This document shows, one piece after another, positions 25,963-35,090 of a DNA stretch of 64,000 nucleotides. Source of the stretch: Burkholderiaceae bacterium 16 (lineage in GTDB: Bacteria; Pseudomonadota; Gammaproteobacteria; Burkholderiales; Burkholderiaceae); the NCBI GenBank assembly GCA_000955785.1, contig JYOD01000013.1:155495-219494 (forward strand), given 5' to 3'. The translations under genes were made by a program, and so were the position numbers. The notes beneath the pieces are model-generated. The model saw nothing but the letters and a program-made list of their open reading frames with translations. It had not been told where the DNA came from and searched no databases. Position 1 is the first letter of the stretch. Each line of letters begins with the position of its first letter.

Positions 25963-27213
25963 TCAACGTTTCAGCAGCGGGCACTGGGACTTGGACACCG
26001 GCATGAAGGCCTGGTCGCCCGGCACCGTGGCCAGCAGCTTGTAGTAGTCCCACGGGTACTTCGACTCCGCCGGCGTCTTGACCTCGAACAGGTACATGTC
26101 GTGGATCATGCGGCCGTCTTCGCGGATGCGGCCGTTCCTGGCGAAGAAATCGTTGATCGGCATGGCCTTCATCTGCTTCATCACCGCTGCGGTCTCGTCG
26201 GTGCCGGTGGCCTGGATCGCCTTGAGGTAATGCATCACCGATGAGTAAGTGCCGGCCTGGCTCATGTTCGGCATCTTCTTCAGCTTCTCGAAGTACCGGC
26301 GCGACCATGCGCGCGTGGCGTCGTTCATGTCCCAGTAGAAGCCTTCGGTGAGCAGCAGCCCGGACGCGGTCTTCAGGCCGATGGCGTGGATGTCGTTGAT
26401 GTACAGCAGCAGCCCCGCCATGCGCTGGTTGCCGCCCTTGGTCAGGCCGAATTCGCTGGCCGCCTTGATGGCGTTGACGGCGTCGCCGCCGGCGTTGGCC
26501 AGGCCCACCACCTGCGCCTTGCTGGACTGCGCTTGCAGCAGGTAGGAGGCGAAATCGCTGGCGCCGATGGGATGGCGCGCCGCGCCCAGCACCTTGCCGC
26601 CCGTTTCGTTGATCACCGCCGTGGCCGATTCCTGCAGCGTGTGGCCGAAGGCGTAGTCCGCGGTCAGGAAGAACCAGGTCTTGCCGCCGCGCTGCACCAC
26701 TGCGCGCGCGGTGGAGTTGGCGAGCGCGTAGGTGTCGTACGCGTAGTGCACCGAGATCGGCGTGCACAGGTCGTTGGTAATGCGCTCGGTGCCGGGACCG
26801 GAGAACACCACGATGCGGTTCTTCTGCTTGGCGACTTCCAGCACCGCCAGCGCGGGAGCCGAGGCGGCGACGTCGAGGATGGCGTCGACGTGGCCCGTAT
26901 CGAACCACTCGCGCGCCTTGCTGGCGGCGATGTCGGCCTTGTTCTGGTGATCGGCCACCACCAGCTCGATCTTCTTGCCCAGCACCTTGCCGCCGAAGTC
27001 GTCGATGGCCATCTGCGCGGCGGTGGCGCTGCCGCGCCCGGTGACGTCGGCGTACAGGCCGCTCATGTCGAGGATCAGCCCGATCTTGACCTCGTCGTCG
27101 GAAATGCCGGCCTTGGCGGCTTGCGCGCAGGCCTGGCCGGCGCCGCACAGCAGCGCGGCGGCAATGGTCAGTGCACCCAGCGGGCGGCGCAGCAGCGAGT
27201 GGCTTCGTTTCAT
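25963..27213 (-). CDS. Branched-chain amino acid/aromatic-acid type ABC substrate-binding protein
   Basis: A 416-residue periplasmic receptor of the Peripla_BP_6 (LivJ-like) family. GGAGGAGACC precedes the start. The signal peptide of about 30 residues ends ACA, and the mature chain opens with SDDEVKIGLILDMSGLYADVTG, the family hallmark. Two lobes each have Rossmann-type repeats. No permease or ATPase gene accompanies it, so it must share a transporter encoded elsewhere. Its place in the acyl-CoA operon suggests capture of an aromatic, cyclic or short organic acid rather than an amino acid. Confidence 0.9.
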   Translation of the reverse strand: MKRSHSLLRRPLGALTIAAALLCGAGQACAQAAKAGISDDEVKIGLILDMSGLYADVTGRGSATAAQMAIDDFGGKVLGKKIELVVADHQNKADIAASKAREWFDTGHVDAILDVAASAPALAVLEVAKQKNRIVVFSGPGTERITNDLCTPISVHYAYDTYALANSTARAVVQRGGKTWFFLTADYAFGHTLQESATAVINETGGKVLGAARHPIGASDFASYLLQAQSSKAQVVGLANAGGDAVNAIKAASEFGLTKGGNQRMAGLLLYINDIHAIGLKTASGLLLTEGFYWDMNDATRAWSRRYFEKLKKMPNMSQAGTYSSVMHYLKAIQATGTDETAAVMKQMKAMPINDFFARNGRIREDGRMIHDMYLFEVKTPAESKYPWDYYKLLATVPGDQAFMPVSKSQCPLLKR

Positions 27214-27307
27214 GGTGGTCTCCTCCAGCGCGGCCTTTCGGGCCTGCTTCTTTATGGTGCTTCGGCGGAACAGCGGGAAACGGCACGGCGCCGTCGGCGC
27301 CGTCTTG

Positions 27308-28363
27308 CTAGACCGTGGCGATCGGCGTGGCAGGCGAGCCCACCGCGCCCGGCAGCCGCAGCGGCGGCGCCGTCAGCATGAAACGCGAGCGCTGGTTGGC
27401 GCGCAGCCACTGCGCCAGTTCCTTCATGTACCAAAGCTCGCCTAGTGGCAGGCCGAGCTTGAACAGGCAGTGGTGGTGCAGCGGCAGCAGCGGATGGTTG
27501 GGCTGGTCCGCCGGCGCGGGCCGCGCGGGATAGCGCTCCACCGCGTAGTTGTCGGCGATCAGCGCGGCGATGCCGGAGTCGGTGATCCAGTTCAGCAGGC
27601 GGTCGTCGCGGCCGTCCAGCGCGCAGCAACTGTGATGCAGCACGGCTTCATCCGGCTCGCGCTGCATCGACAGCACCACTTCGGCAAAGCCGGTGCGCAG
27701 CAACAGCATGTCGCCGGTATCCACCTCGATGCGGTCGGCCTCCAGCACGCGCATCAGGTCGTCGTAGCCGACGTTGCGGAAGTCCTGGCCGAAGGCATGG
27801 GCCAGGTCCACCAGCACGCCACGCCCCTGCATGCCCTTTACGGCGAAATTCTCGATGCCGAGCGCGCGTGCCTCGCTATGGTCGTGGCCGCACGCATGGG
27901 CGGCGAAGTGGTCGTCCTCGGCGTAGTCCACCGGGCCGACGATATGCTCGTTGGCGCGATAGCCGTTGTAGTAGACGCGCTCCGGCCGGCCATCGCCGTC
28001 GGCGTCGAACAGCGCGCCCACGTGGGCCAGCGAGTCCCATTGCGTGGAGTACTGCAGCGAGAGCAGCACCTGGTCATCGCTGATCACGTCGGTGGCGGTT
28101 GGGTCCACCTTGGCGAGCGGGAAGTTCACATACGGGATGTCGTCGCGGAACGTGGGGCGCAGCACCGGCGGATGGCGACGCGGGTTGAGCTTGTTGCCGC
28201 CGGGATAGTCCAGCGGCAGCGACAGGCAGAACGAGAGCCCGGCCTGAATCTCGCGCGCGCCCTTGCGGACCTGCTCGGGGCCGATCAGGTTGACGCGGCC
28301 AAGCTGGTCGTCGGGGCCGAAATCGCCCCAGTTGGAACCCTGCGGTCGTTGCTTCCAGCGCAT
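27308..28363 (-). CDS. Cyclase-family (kynurenine formamidase-like) hydrolase
   Basis: A 351-residue metal-dependent hydrolase of the 'putative cyclase' family (PF04199-like). The region WDSLAHVGALFDADGDG corresponds to the metal-binding HxGTHxD segment, and GVLVDLAHAFG plus DTGDMLLLRTGF are further conserved blocks. The family includes arylformamidases and isatin hydrolases, which open a ring or amide next to an acid. It starts three bases after the IclR stop, using a GGAG inside that gene's 3' end, so it is tightly coupled to the regulator. Confidence 0.87.
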   Translation of the reverse strand: MRWKQRPQGSNWGDFGPDDQLGRVNLIGPEQVRKGAREIQAGLSFCLSLPLDYPGGNKLNPRRHPPVLRPTFRDDIPYVNFPLAKVDPTATDVISDDQVLLSLQYSTQWDSLAHVGALFDADGDGRPERVYYNGYRANEHIVGPVDYAEDDHFAAHACGHDHSEARALGIENFAVKGMQGRGVLVDLAHAFGQDFRNVGYDDLMRVLEADRIEVDTGDMLLLRTGFAEVVLSMQREPDEAVLHHSCCALDGRDDRLLNWITDSGIAALIADNYAVERYPARPAPADQPNHPLLPLHHHCLFKLGLPLGELWYMKELAQWLRANQRSRFMLTAPPLRLPGAVGSPATPIATV

Positions 28364-28366
28364 GCT

Positions 28367-29230
28367 CTATGTCTCCGGTTGTAGGTCGGTAATCGCGGTG
28401 GATGTTCGCGGCGTCTTCCGCGCGGGCGATGTCCTTGCCATCGCGCCGCCGCGACGCCGTGCCGCTGTTGAATTGGGTGCCGGCGGCGTCCAGGCCGCGC
28501 AGACGGTCTCGGCCTCGCGCCGCAGCGCGCGTGCCAGCGCGGGCTCGCGCTCGCTGATGCGTTCGTTGAGCGCGGCGATGCTGATGGCGCCGAGCGGATA
28601 GCCGTCCGGGTCCGGCAGCGCGATGGCGATACCGCCCATGCGCTCCACCACCACATCCAGCAGCACCGCGTAGCCGCGCGCGCGGGTGGCCTCCACCTCG
28701 CGCAGCAACAGCGCAGCGTTGATGCGCGGGTAGCGCTTGAGCGCGGGCGCGATGCATTGCAAGGTGGCCTCCACCTCGGCATCGGGCAGCGCCGCCAGCA
28801 GCGCCAGGCTGCCCGCACCGACGCCGAGCGGTCGCCGGCTGCCCACATCGAGATAGTTGGCCCGGATGGGAAACGTGCCGGGGCGCAGTTCCAGGCAGAC
28901 GGATTCCCAGCCGCTCGGTACCGACAGCATGGCGGTGTCCTCGAAGGCGTGGGCAAGGCGGATCAGCGCGGGCCGCACGCTGGCGCGCGGGTCGATGCGG
29001 CGCACGCTGGCGGCGCGAAGCGCCAGCCATTCGGGGCCCAGCGAGAAAGCCTTGGTGTCGGCGTCGCGGGCGATAAAGCCTTCCGCGGCCAGCGTGTCCA
29101 GCAGGCGCAGCGCCGAGGCTTTGTCGACGCCCGCGGCCACGGCCAGGTCGGTCAGGCGCGTATTGCGCGCATCCGACAGCGCGCGCAGCAGCCTGCAGGC
29201 CTTCTGGAGAGAGGTGGTCGGAACCGTCAC
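28367..29230 (-). CDS. IclR-family transcriptional regulator
   Basis: A 287-residue regulator beginning at a GTG. Residues 5-65 are the IclR winged helix (LTDLAVAAGVDKASALRLLDTLAAEGFI), and the remainder is the effector-binding GAF-like domain (AMLSVPSGWESVCLELR, AISIAALNERISE). The last ~40 residues are Arg/Ala/Thr-rich and not typical of the family. It heads the minus-strand operon of cyclase, receptor, thiolase-like, DUF35 and CoA ligase, and likely controls it from the roughly 300-base intergenic region shared with the divergent acylase gene. Confidence 0.9.
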   Translation of the reverse strand: MTVPTTSLQKACRLLRALSDARNTRLTDLAVAAGVDKASALRLLDTLAAEGFIARDADTKAFSLGPEWLALRAASVRRIDPRASVRPALIRLAHAFEDTAMLSVPSGWESVCLELRPGTFPIRANYLDVGSRRPLGVGAGSLALLAALPDAEVEATLQCIAPALKRYPRINAALLLREVEATRARGYAVLLDVVVERMGGIAIALPDPDGYPLGAISIAALNERISEREPALARALRREAETVCAAWTPPAPNSTAARRRGGAMARTSPARKTPRTSTAITDLQPET

Positions 29231-29528
29231 GCGCGCGCACTCCGGGTGGACAGGTTTCGGTGAATGAAACCGGTTATGGGGTTATAGGCGCCTTGGTGCG
29301 CTCCGTCATTCTGCAGTGCATCAAAGTTTTGCCGGATGAAATTCCTTGCAAGCCGCGCCGGACGGGCTTTGGGAGCCGCCGGGGACGCCCGCGCCAGGCG
29401 CTTTTCCGGCAAAAACGCGCCGCCCGATCAGGCTGGCCCAGGCGTCTTCCGCTATCCTTGGCGCGATTCGCCGTGCCAGCCCGGGCGCGGCTTCGATAAT
29501 GCGATCCCCACGTCCCCAAGGAGACATC

Positions 29529-31973
29529 ATGGTTTGCCGAGCCCGCCGCCTTGCCGCCCTGCTCGTCCTGAGCACCGCGGCAACCGCCGCCCAGGCCGCA
29601 CCGCCCGCCGCTTCCGAGGCCCCCGCCACCGAAACCTTTAAGGTGGCTGGCCTGGAAAAGCCCGCCAGCATCCTGGTCGACCGCTGGGGCGTGCCGCACA
29701 TCTACGCCAATACGCTGTACGACGCCTTCTATGTGCAGGGCTTCATGGCCGCGCGCGACCGCCTGTGGCAGATCGACCTTTGGCGCAAGCGTGGCCTGGG
29801 CGAGATGGCCAGGGACTTCGGGCCGGCCTATGTGGAAGGCGACCGCATGGCGCGCGCCGTGCTGTTCCGCGGTGACATGTACCGCGAATGGCTGGCCTAT
29901 GGCTCGGACGCCAAGCGCGTGGCCGAGGCCTTCGTGGCGGGGGTGAACGCCTACGTGGCCCAGACGGAGAGCAAGCCGGAACTGCTGCCGCCCGAGTTTC
30001 GCCTGCTGAACTACAAGCCGGCGCGCTGGCGCGCGGAAGATATCGTGCGCATCCGCCATCACGGGCTCACGCTCAATGCCATGGGCGAGGTCAATCGCGC
30101 GCAGGTCTACTGCCAGGTCAAGCCCGATGCCGCCCGCACCGACTGGGTGCAGCGCGAACTGGATCCGCCGGTCCAGCCCAAGCTGCCGGACGGCCTGGAT
30201 CCCTGCGCGCTGCCCGCGGCCGAACTGCGCCGCGCCTACGAGCTGGCCACCGCCGCGCCGCGCTTCCCGAAGGAATGGTGGTCCTCCGCCCAGGCGGACG
30301 ACATCGCGCACGAAGCGCTCTATGCCACGCTCGACGTCAACAGCGACACGGCGCGCAGCCTCGGCTCCAACAACTGGGTCATCGCCGGTTCGCGCACCAG
30401 CACAGGCCGCCCGATCCTGGCCAACGACCCGCACCGGGCGCATGGCGCGCCCAGCCTGCGCTATATCAGCCACCTGAACGCGCCGGGGATGTCGGTGATC
30501 GGCGCCGGCGAGCCCTTCCTGCCGGGCATTTCGATCGGGCATAACGGCATCATCGGATTTGGCCTGACGCGCTTCTATATGGATCAGGAAGATCTCTACG
30601 TCTACGAGACCAACCCGGCGCAGGCGCACGAATACAAGTATCGCGGCCGCTGGGAGCCGATGGAAACGGTGACCGAGGACATCGTCGTCAAGGGCGAGCT
30701 GGTGCCGCGCAAGGTCAGCATCGATTTCACGCGCCACGGCCCGGTGCTGTTTGCCGACGCCAAGGGCAACCGCGCCTACGCGCTGCGCGCGGCGTGGCTG
30801 GACCTGGGCATGGCGCCGTACTTCGGCTCGATGGACTATATGCGCGCCCAGAACTGGGACCAGTTCCGCGCCGCCATGAACCGCTGGGGCGCACCCGGCG
30901 AGAACCAGGTCTATGCCGACCGCGACGGCAATATCGGCTGGATTCCCGGCGGGCTGACCGTGATCCGGCCAAACTGGGACGGCCTTACGCCGGTACCGGG
31001 CGATGGCCGCTACGAGTGGTCGGGCTACCGCAACATGGACGAACTGCCCTGGGCCTACAACCCGGCCGCCGGCTTCGTGGTGACCGCCAACGAGAACAAC
31101 ATCCCGCCGAACCACCCCGCCGCCAGGATGGGCGTGGGCTATGAATGGAGCGACACCGCGCGCGCGCGCCGCCTGAAGAGCCTGGTCGCGGGCAACCCGC
31201 ACTCGTCGGTGGCCGACAGCATGGCCTGGCAGAACGACACCACCTCGCTGCCGGCGCTGCGCGCGGTGGCGTTGCTGGCCAGTGTGCGCACCGACGATCC
31301 GCAGGCGCGGCGCGCCCTGGACCTGCTGCGCGGCTGGGATGGCAACGAGCGCGCCGACAGCGCGCAGGCGGCGCTGTTCGAAGTGTGGTTCAGCAAATAC
31401 CTGCGTCCGGCCGTAGTGCGCGCGGCGTTATCGGCCGAAGGCGCCAGGCTCGCGGGTTACGGCGACGCCAGCCGCGTGCTGGCGGTACTGGAGAAGCCCG
31501 AGCCATGGATGCCGCCGGAGCGCCGCAACGAAGTCATTGTCGCTTCGCTCAAGAGCGCCATGGCGGAGGTGGAGCGCAAGCTCGGACCGGACCCCAAGGC
31601 CTGGCAATGGGGCAAGCTGCATACGGCGGTGTTCAGCCATCCGCTGGATCCGATCCTGGACGGCGCGGCACGGCAGCGATATGACGTGAATGCCGGACCG
31701 ATTGGAGGCTCCGCGTTTACGCCGATGAATACCAGCTACCGGAACAATGACTACCAGCTTACCGCGGGTGCGTCGTTTCGCATGGTGCTGGATGTGGGCA
31801 ATTGGGATGCTTCGCGGGCGATCAATGCGCCGGGGCAGTCCGGGAATCCAGCCAGCCCGCACTACCGGGATCTTGCGCCGCTATGGGCGAGGGGCGAGTA
31901 TTTTCCGTTGCTCTATACGCGCAAGGCGGTGGAGAAGGAAAGCCGGGAGAGGGTGGAACTGGTGCCGCAGTGA
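29529..31973 (+). CDS. Penicillin acylase family N-terminal-nucleophile hydrolase
   Basis: An 814-residue exported amidase precursor. AAGGAG lies just before ATG 29529; the signal peptide of about 25 residues ends AQA. The family pattern is clear: RWGVPHIYA at the N-terminus of the alpha chain, a spacer, then the autoprocessing site GSNNWVIAG, whose Ser280 becomes the N-terminal nucleophile of the beta chain. Conserved NDPH and GHNGIIGFGLT follow. Family members cleave penicillin G, cephalosporin side chains, or acyl-homoserine lactones (PvdQ/QuiP); the present sequence does not distinguish these, but AHL or cyclic-imide acylation is as likely as beta-lactam use. Monocistronic. Confidence 0.92.
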   Translation: MVCRARRLAALLVLSTAATAAQAAPPAASEAPATETFKVAGLEKPASILVDRWGVPHIYANTLYDAFYVQGFMAARDRLWQIDLWRKRGLGEMARDFGPAYVEGDRMARAVLFRGDMYREWLAYGSDAKRVAEAFVAGVNAYVAQTESKPELLPPEFRLLNYKPARWRAEDIVRIRHHGLTLNAMGEVNRAQVYCQVKPDAARTDWVQRELDPPVQPKLPDGLDPCALPAAELRRAYELATAAPRFPKEWWSSAQADDIAHEALYATLDVNSDTARSLGSNNWVIAGSRTSTGRPILANDPHRAHGAPSLRYISHLNAPGMSVIGAGEPFLPGISIGHNGIIGFGLTRFYMDQEDLYVYETNPAQAHEYKYRGRWEPMETVTEDIVVKGELVPRKVSIDFTRHGPVLFADAKGNRAYALRAAWLDLGMAPYFGSMDYMRAQNWDQFRAAMNRWGAPGENQVYADRDGNIGWIPGGLTVIRPNWDGLTPVPGDGRYEWSGYRNMDELPWAYNPAAGFVVTANENNIPPNHPAARMGVGYEWSDTARARRLKSLVAGNPHSSVADSMAWQNDTTSLPALRAVALLASVRTDDPQARRALDLLRGWDGNERADSAQAALFEVWFSKYLRPAVVRAALSAEGARLAGYGDASRVLAVLEKPEPWMPPERRNEVIVASLKSAMAEVERKLGPDPKAWQWGKLHTAVFSHPLDPILDGAARQRYDVNAGPIGGSAFTPMNTSYRNNDYQLTAGASFRMVLDVGNWDASRAINAPGQSGNPASPHYRDLAPLWARGEYFPLLYTRKAVEKESRERVELVPQ

Positions 31974-32045
31974 GGGATTGGATGATTGGAGGCTGACCCG
32001 CGCGGCGCTCCCCGGAAGCCGGTGAAGCGTCAATTCCATCACATC

Positions 32046-32059
32046 TTGATCAGGGTCAA
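32046..32059. promoter_or_regulatory. FNR/Anr-type box
   Basis: TTGATCAGGGTCAA is the TTGAT-N4-ATCAA anaerobic-regulator site with a single mismatch, and the palindrome extends by one base pair on each side (CTTGA...TCAAG). It lies about 160 bases upstream of the five-haem cytochrome gene and suggests induction at low oxygen. Confidence 0.55.
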
Positions 32060-32216
32060 GTGGGTGAATGGACCGCAATGCAGCGTCGGTGGATACTCGG
32101 TACTCACAACAATAAGCAATCCATCAACGGTACGCCGGCCACGCCAGACAAGCAGTCGCATCCCGTTGAGGGGGACGAGGGCCTTGACGCAGCAGGTCCG
32201 CGTGCCCGTCAACGTT

Positions 32217-34406
32217 ATGCACATCCTGTCGATCAAGTGTAAGTGGCCACTGGCCAAGGCAGTCGCCGTATTGCAGATCTCATGGCTGTTCGCGGCAGCC
32301 GCCTGCGCCCAGACTCTCCCGCTGCCCGTGGCGGCCCTCCCGTCCCCGCATGCCGCCGTGCCCCAGGTCATCGATGACCTGCCCGCCAACTACTCGGCCG
32401 ACCTCGATGCCGCCACTCGCGCCCAGGTGGAGCGCGGACGATACGTGGCGCGCCTGGGCGACTGCGTGGCATGCCATACGGGCGAGAAATCCAAGCCAAT
32501 GGCGGGTGGCCTGGCATTGCAGACGCCCTTCGGCGAACTGCATTCGACGAATATCACGCCCGACCCGGAGACCGGCATCGGCGGCTATAGCTTCGAGCAG
32601 TTCGATCGCGCCATGCGCAAGGGCGTGGCCGCGGACGGCCACAACCTGTACCCGGCCATGCCATATCCGTCCTACGCGAAGACCTCGCCCGAGGATATGC
32701 GGGCGCTGTACGCCTACCTGATGAAGGGCGTCGCGCCGGTGCGCCAGGCCAACCGGCCGCTCGCCCTGCGCTTCCCCTTCAACCAGCGCTGGGGCCTGGC
32801 ATTGTGGAACTGGGCGTTCCTGGACGACACACCGTTCCAGGCCAACGCCGCACGCAGCGCAGAGTGGAACCGCGGTGCCTACATCGTGCAGGGCCTGGGC
32901 CACTGCGGTGCCTGCCACACGCCGCGCGGCATCGGCTTCCAGGAAAAGGCCATGTCGGATGCCGGCGCCAAGGGCGAATACTTCCTCTCCGGCGAGACGG
33001 TCGAAGGCTGGCGCGCGCTGAGCCTGCGTAATCTTTGGACGGCGCAGGAGACCGCCCAGATGCTCAAGACGGGGCGCAACAGCCACGGCACTGTCTCGGG
33101 CAATATGGTGGATGTGGTGCAGCACAGCACCCAGTACATGAGCGACAGCGACCTGATGGCGGTCGGCAGCTACCTCAAGTCGCTGCCCGCGGCCAGGCAC
33201 GACAAGCCCATGCAGGTGGCGAACGGGCCGGCCCCCGCGATCCTGCCCGCCGGGGCCGCTGCCACGGTTGCCAGTGCCAACGTACCGCTCGATCTCTATA
33301 CGAGCCGGGGCGGACTTGGCTACCTGCAGTTCTGCAACGACTGCCACCGCTCCGACGGGGCGGGCGTGAAGGACGTGTTCCCGCCGCTGGCCGGCAACCC
33401 CGTGCTGCGGTCGGACGAGCCCGCCACGCTGCTGCACATCATGCTGACAGGCTGGCGCTCGCCGCAGACCGCGAGCCACGCACGCGTGCTGACCATGCCG
33501 GCATTCGCGCGGCTGAGCGATCAGGAGATTGCCGATATCCTGAACTTCACGCGCAAAAGCTGGGGACGGGCTGACGCGCGCCTCATCAGCGCCGGGTCGG
33601 TGCGCGATATGCGCAAGAAGCTCGACGCCGGCAAGGTCGACAGCGGCAAGTTCCAGACGCCCCGCCTGGCCGACATGCTCGACGAACCCAACGCCAGGCA
33701 GCTCACGCTGGGTGCCAGGCTGAACATCGATACGCGGCAGATGCTCCCCCGCAACGTGGGCAATGCGCTGAACTGCGCGAGCTGCCACCTCAATGCCGGG
33801 ACGGTGGCCGATGGCTCGCCCTACGTCGGCGTGTCGGCCTTCTTTCCCGGCTATGCGGCGCGCGCCGGCCGGGTGATCACCCTGGCGGATCGCATCAACG
33901 GCTGCTTCCTGCGCTCGATGAATGGAAAGCCGCTGCCGCTGGATTCGGCGGAAATGAAGGCCATGGTGGCCTACTTCGACTGGATGCGCCGCGAGACCAA
34001 GCCCGAGGACAAGGTGGAGGGCCGCGGCGCTGGCAAGGTCAGCAACCAGATCGTGCCCAACGTCGACAACGGCAAGCAGGTCTATGCCGCTCAGTGCGCC
34101 ATGTGCCACGGCGCCGACGGCGAGGGCATCAAGAATGCCTCCGGCCAGTGGGTGTATCCGCCGCTCTGGGGCGACCAGTCCTTCAATATCGGTGCCGGGA
34201 TGGCGCGCACGTACACGGCCGCGGCCTTCGTCAAGCGCAATATGCCCATCGCTTTCCACGATCGTTTCCCGCTGGGCCAGGGCGGCCTGACCGATCAGGA
34301 GGCAGTGGACGTGGCCGAGTACTTCACCCACCAGCCCCGGCCGGACTTCGCCGGCAAGGTCAAGGACTGGCCGAAGGACAAGAAGCCTGTGGATGCGCGG
34401 TACTGA
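32217..34406 (+). CDS. Five-haem fusion: triheme AdhB-like cytochrome c plus TsdA domain
   Basis: A 729-residue periplasmic cytochrome. The signal peptide is about 32 residues. The N-terminal part (about 50-440) is the triheme alcohol/gluconate-dehydrogenase cytochrome subunit type, with CVACH at 83-87, CGACH at 230-234 and CNDCH at 373-377. The C-terminal part (about 500-729) is a TsdA domain with CASCH at 520-524, CAMCH at 627-631 and the axial-ligand cysteine 563 in RINGCFLRSMNG. The start is uncertain (no clear ribosome site; GTG 32202 is possible). No flavin or quinone dehydrogenase partner is adjacent. It probably channels electrons between thiosulfate/tetrathionate and a quinol or oxidase-linked chain. 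Confidence 0.88.
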   Translation: MHILSIKCKWPLAKAVAVLQISWLFAAAACAQTLPLPVAALPSPHAAVPQVIDDLPANYSADLDAATRAQVERGRYVARLGDCVACHTGEKSKPMAGGLALQTPFGELHSTNITPDPETGIGGYSFEQFDRAMRKGVAADGHNLYPAMPYPSYAKTSPEDMRALYAYLMKGVAPVRQANRPLALRFPFNQRWGLALWNWAFLDDTPFQANAARSAEWNRGAYIVQGLGHCGACHTPRGIGFQEKAMSDAGAKGEYFLSGETVEGWRALSLRNLWTAQETAQMLKTGRNSHGTVSGNMVDVVQHSTQYMSDSDLMAVGSYLKSLPAARHDKPMQVANGPAPAILPAGAAATVASANVPLDLYTSRGGLGYLQFCNDCHRSDGAGVKDVFPPLAGNPVLRSDEPATLLHIMLTGWRSPQTASHARVLTMPAFARLSDQEIADILNFTRKSWGRADARLISAGSVRDMRKKLDAGKVDSGKFQTPRLADMLDEPNARQLTLGARLNIDTRQMLPRNVGNALNCASCHLNAGTVADGSPYVGVSAFFPGYAARAGRVITLADRINGCFLRSMNGKPLPLDSAEMKAMVAYFDWMRRETKPEDKVEGRGAGKVSNQIVPNVDNGKQVYAAQCAMCHGADGEGIKNASGQWVYPPLWGDQSFNIGAGMARTYTAAAFVKRNMPIAFHDRFPLGQGGLTDQEAVDVAEYFTHQPRPDFAGKVKDWPKDKKPVDARY

Positions 34407-34589
34407 CTCCAGGCTGCGGGATGCCGCACGCAACGCGTTGATCGGATGAAAGTTTCCCGGCGATTCTCCCGGCCTCTCGACGTTCCGCGCCTTCGCGGTG
34501 GGCATGGGCAACGGCGCTTCGCATCGCGCTGGCGTGCTTCAGGCCTGTTGGGCTGGAAACACGGCTACACTGAGTCGATTTTTACCATC

Positions 34590-35090
34590 ATGGATACGTT
34601 GATTATTCGCCGGGCCGAGATACAGGACGCTGCCGCAATCAGCGCGCTGGCAACGAGCGTTGCGCACTACTTCACCATCAAGGCGTCGGGCGAGGGCGCG
34701 GAAGCATTCCTTGCCAGCCTCTCGCCGGATTCGATCGCGGGCTATGTTGCCAGTCCGCGCTTCGATTATCGGGTTGCCTATCGTGGCCAGCAGCTGGCTG
34801 GCGTTATTGCCATGCGAGACGGCAGCCACCTCTTCCACCTGTTCGTCGCGCCGCATATGCATCGGACAGGCGTTGCCGGGCAACTCTGGCAGGTGGCCAG
34901 CCATACGGCGATGGTGTCCGGCGGGGTTCGCGAATTCACCGTGAATTCGAGCCCGTTCGCAACGGTTGTGTATGAACGTTTCGGCTTCCGGTCCGTCGGC
35001 CCCCGCGCGGAGACCAAGGGCATCGCCTATGTGCCCATGCGCCTGGCCGTGGAGGAGACCGGAAGCACACCCGGGCCCGGCAAGCCCTAG
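34590..35090 (+). CDS. GNAT-family N-acetyltransferase
   Basis: A 166-residue acetyltransferase. The start at 34590 (MDTLIIRRAEIQDAAAI) matches typical GNAT N-termini. The acetyl-CoA loop is seen in HLFVAPHMHRTGVAGQLWQ, followed by the late strand SPFATVVYERFGFRSVG. The acceptor (amino acid, antibiotic, protein) is not predictable. It converges with and just overlaps the hemolysin III gene end by four bases. Confidence 0.85.
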   Translation: MDTLIIRRAEIQDAAAISALATSVAHYFTIKASGEGAEAFLASLSPDSIAGYVASPRFDYRVAYRGQQLAGVIAMRDGSHLFHLFVAPHMHRTGVAGQLWQVASHTAMVSGGVREFTVNSSPFATVVYERFGFRSVGPRAETKGIAYVPMRLAVEETGSTPGPGKP

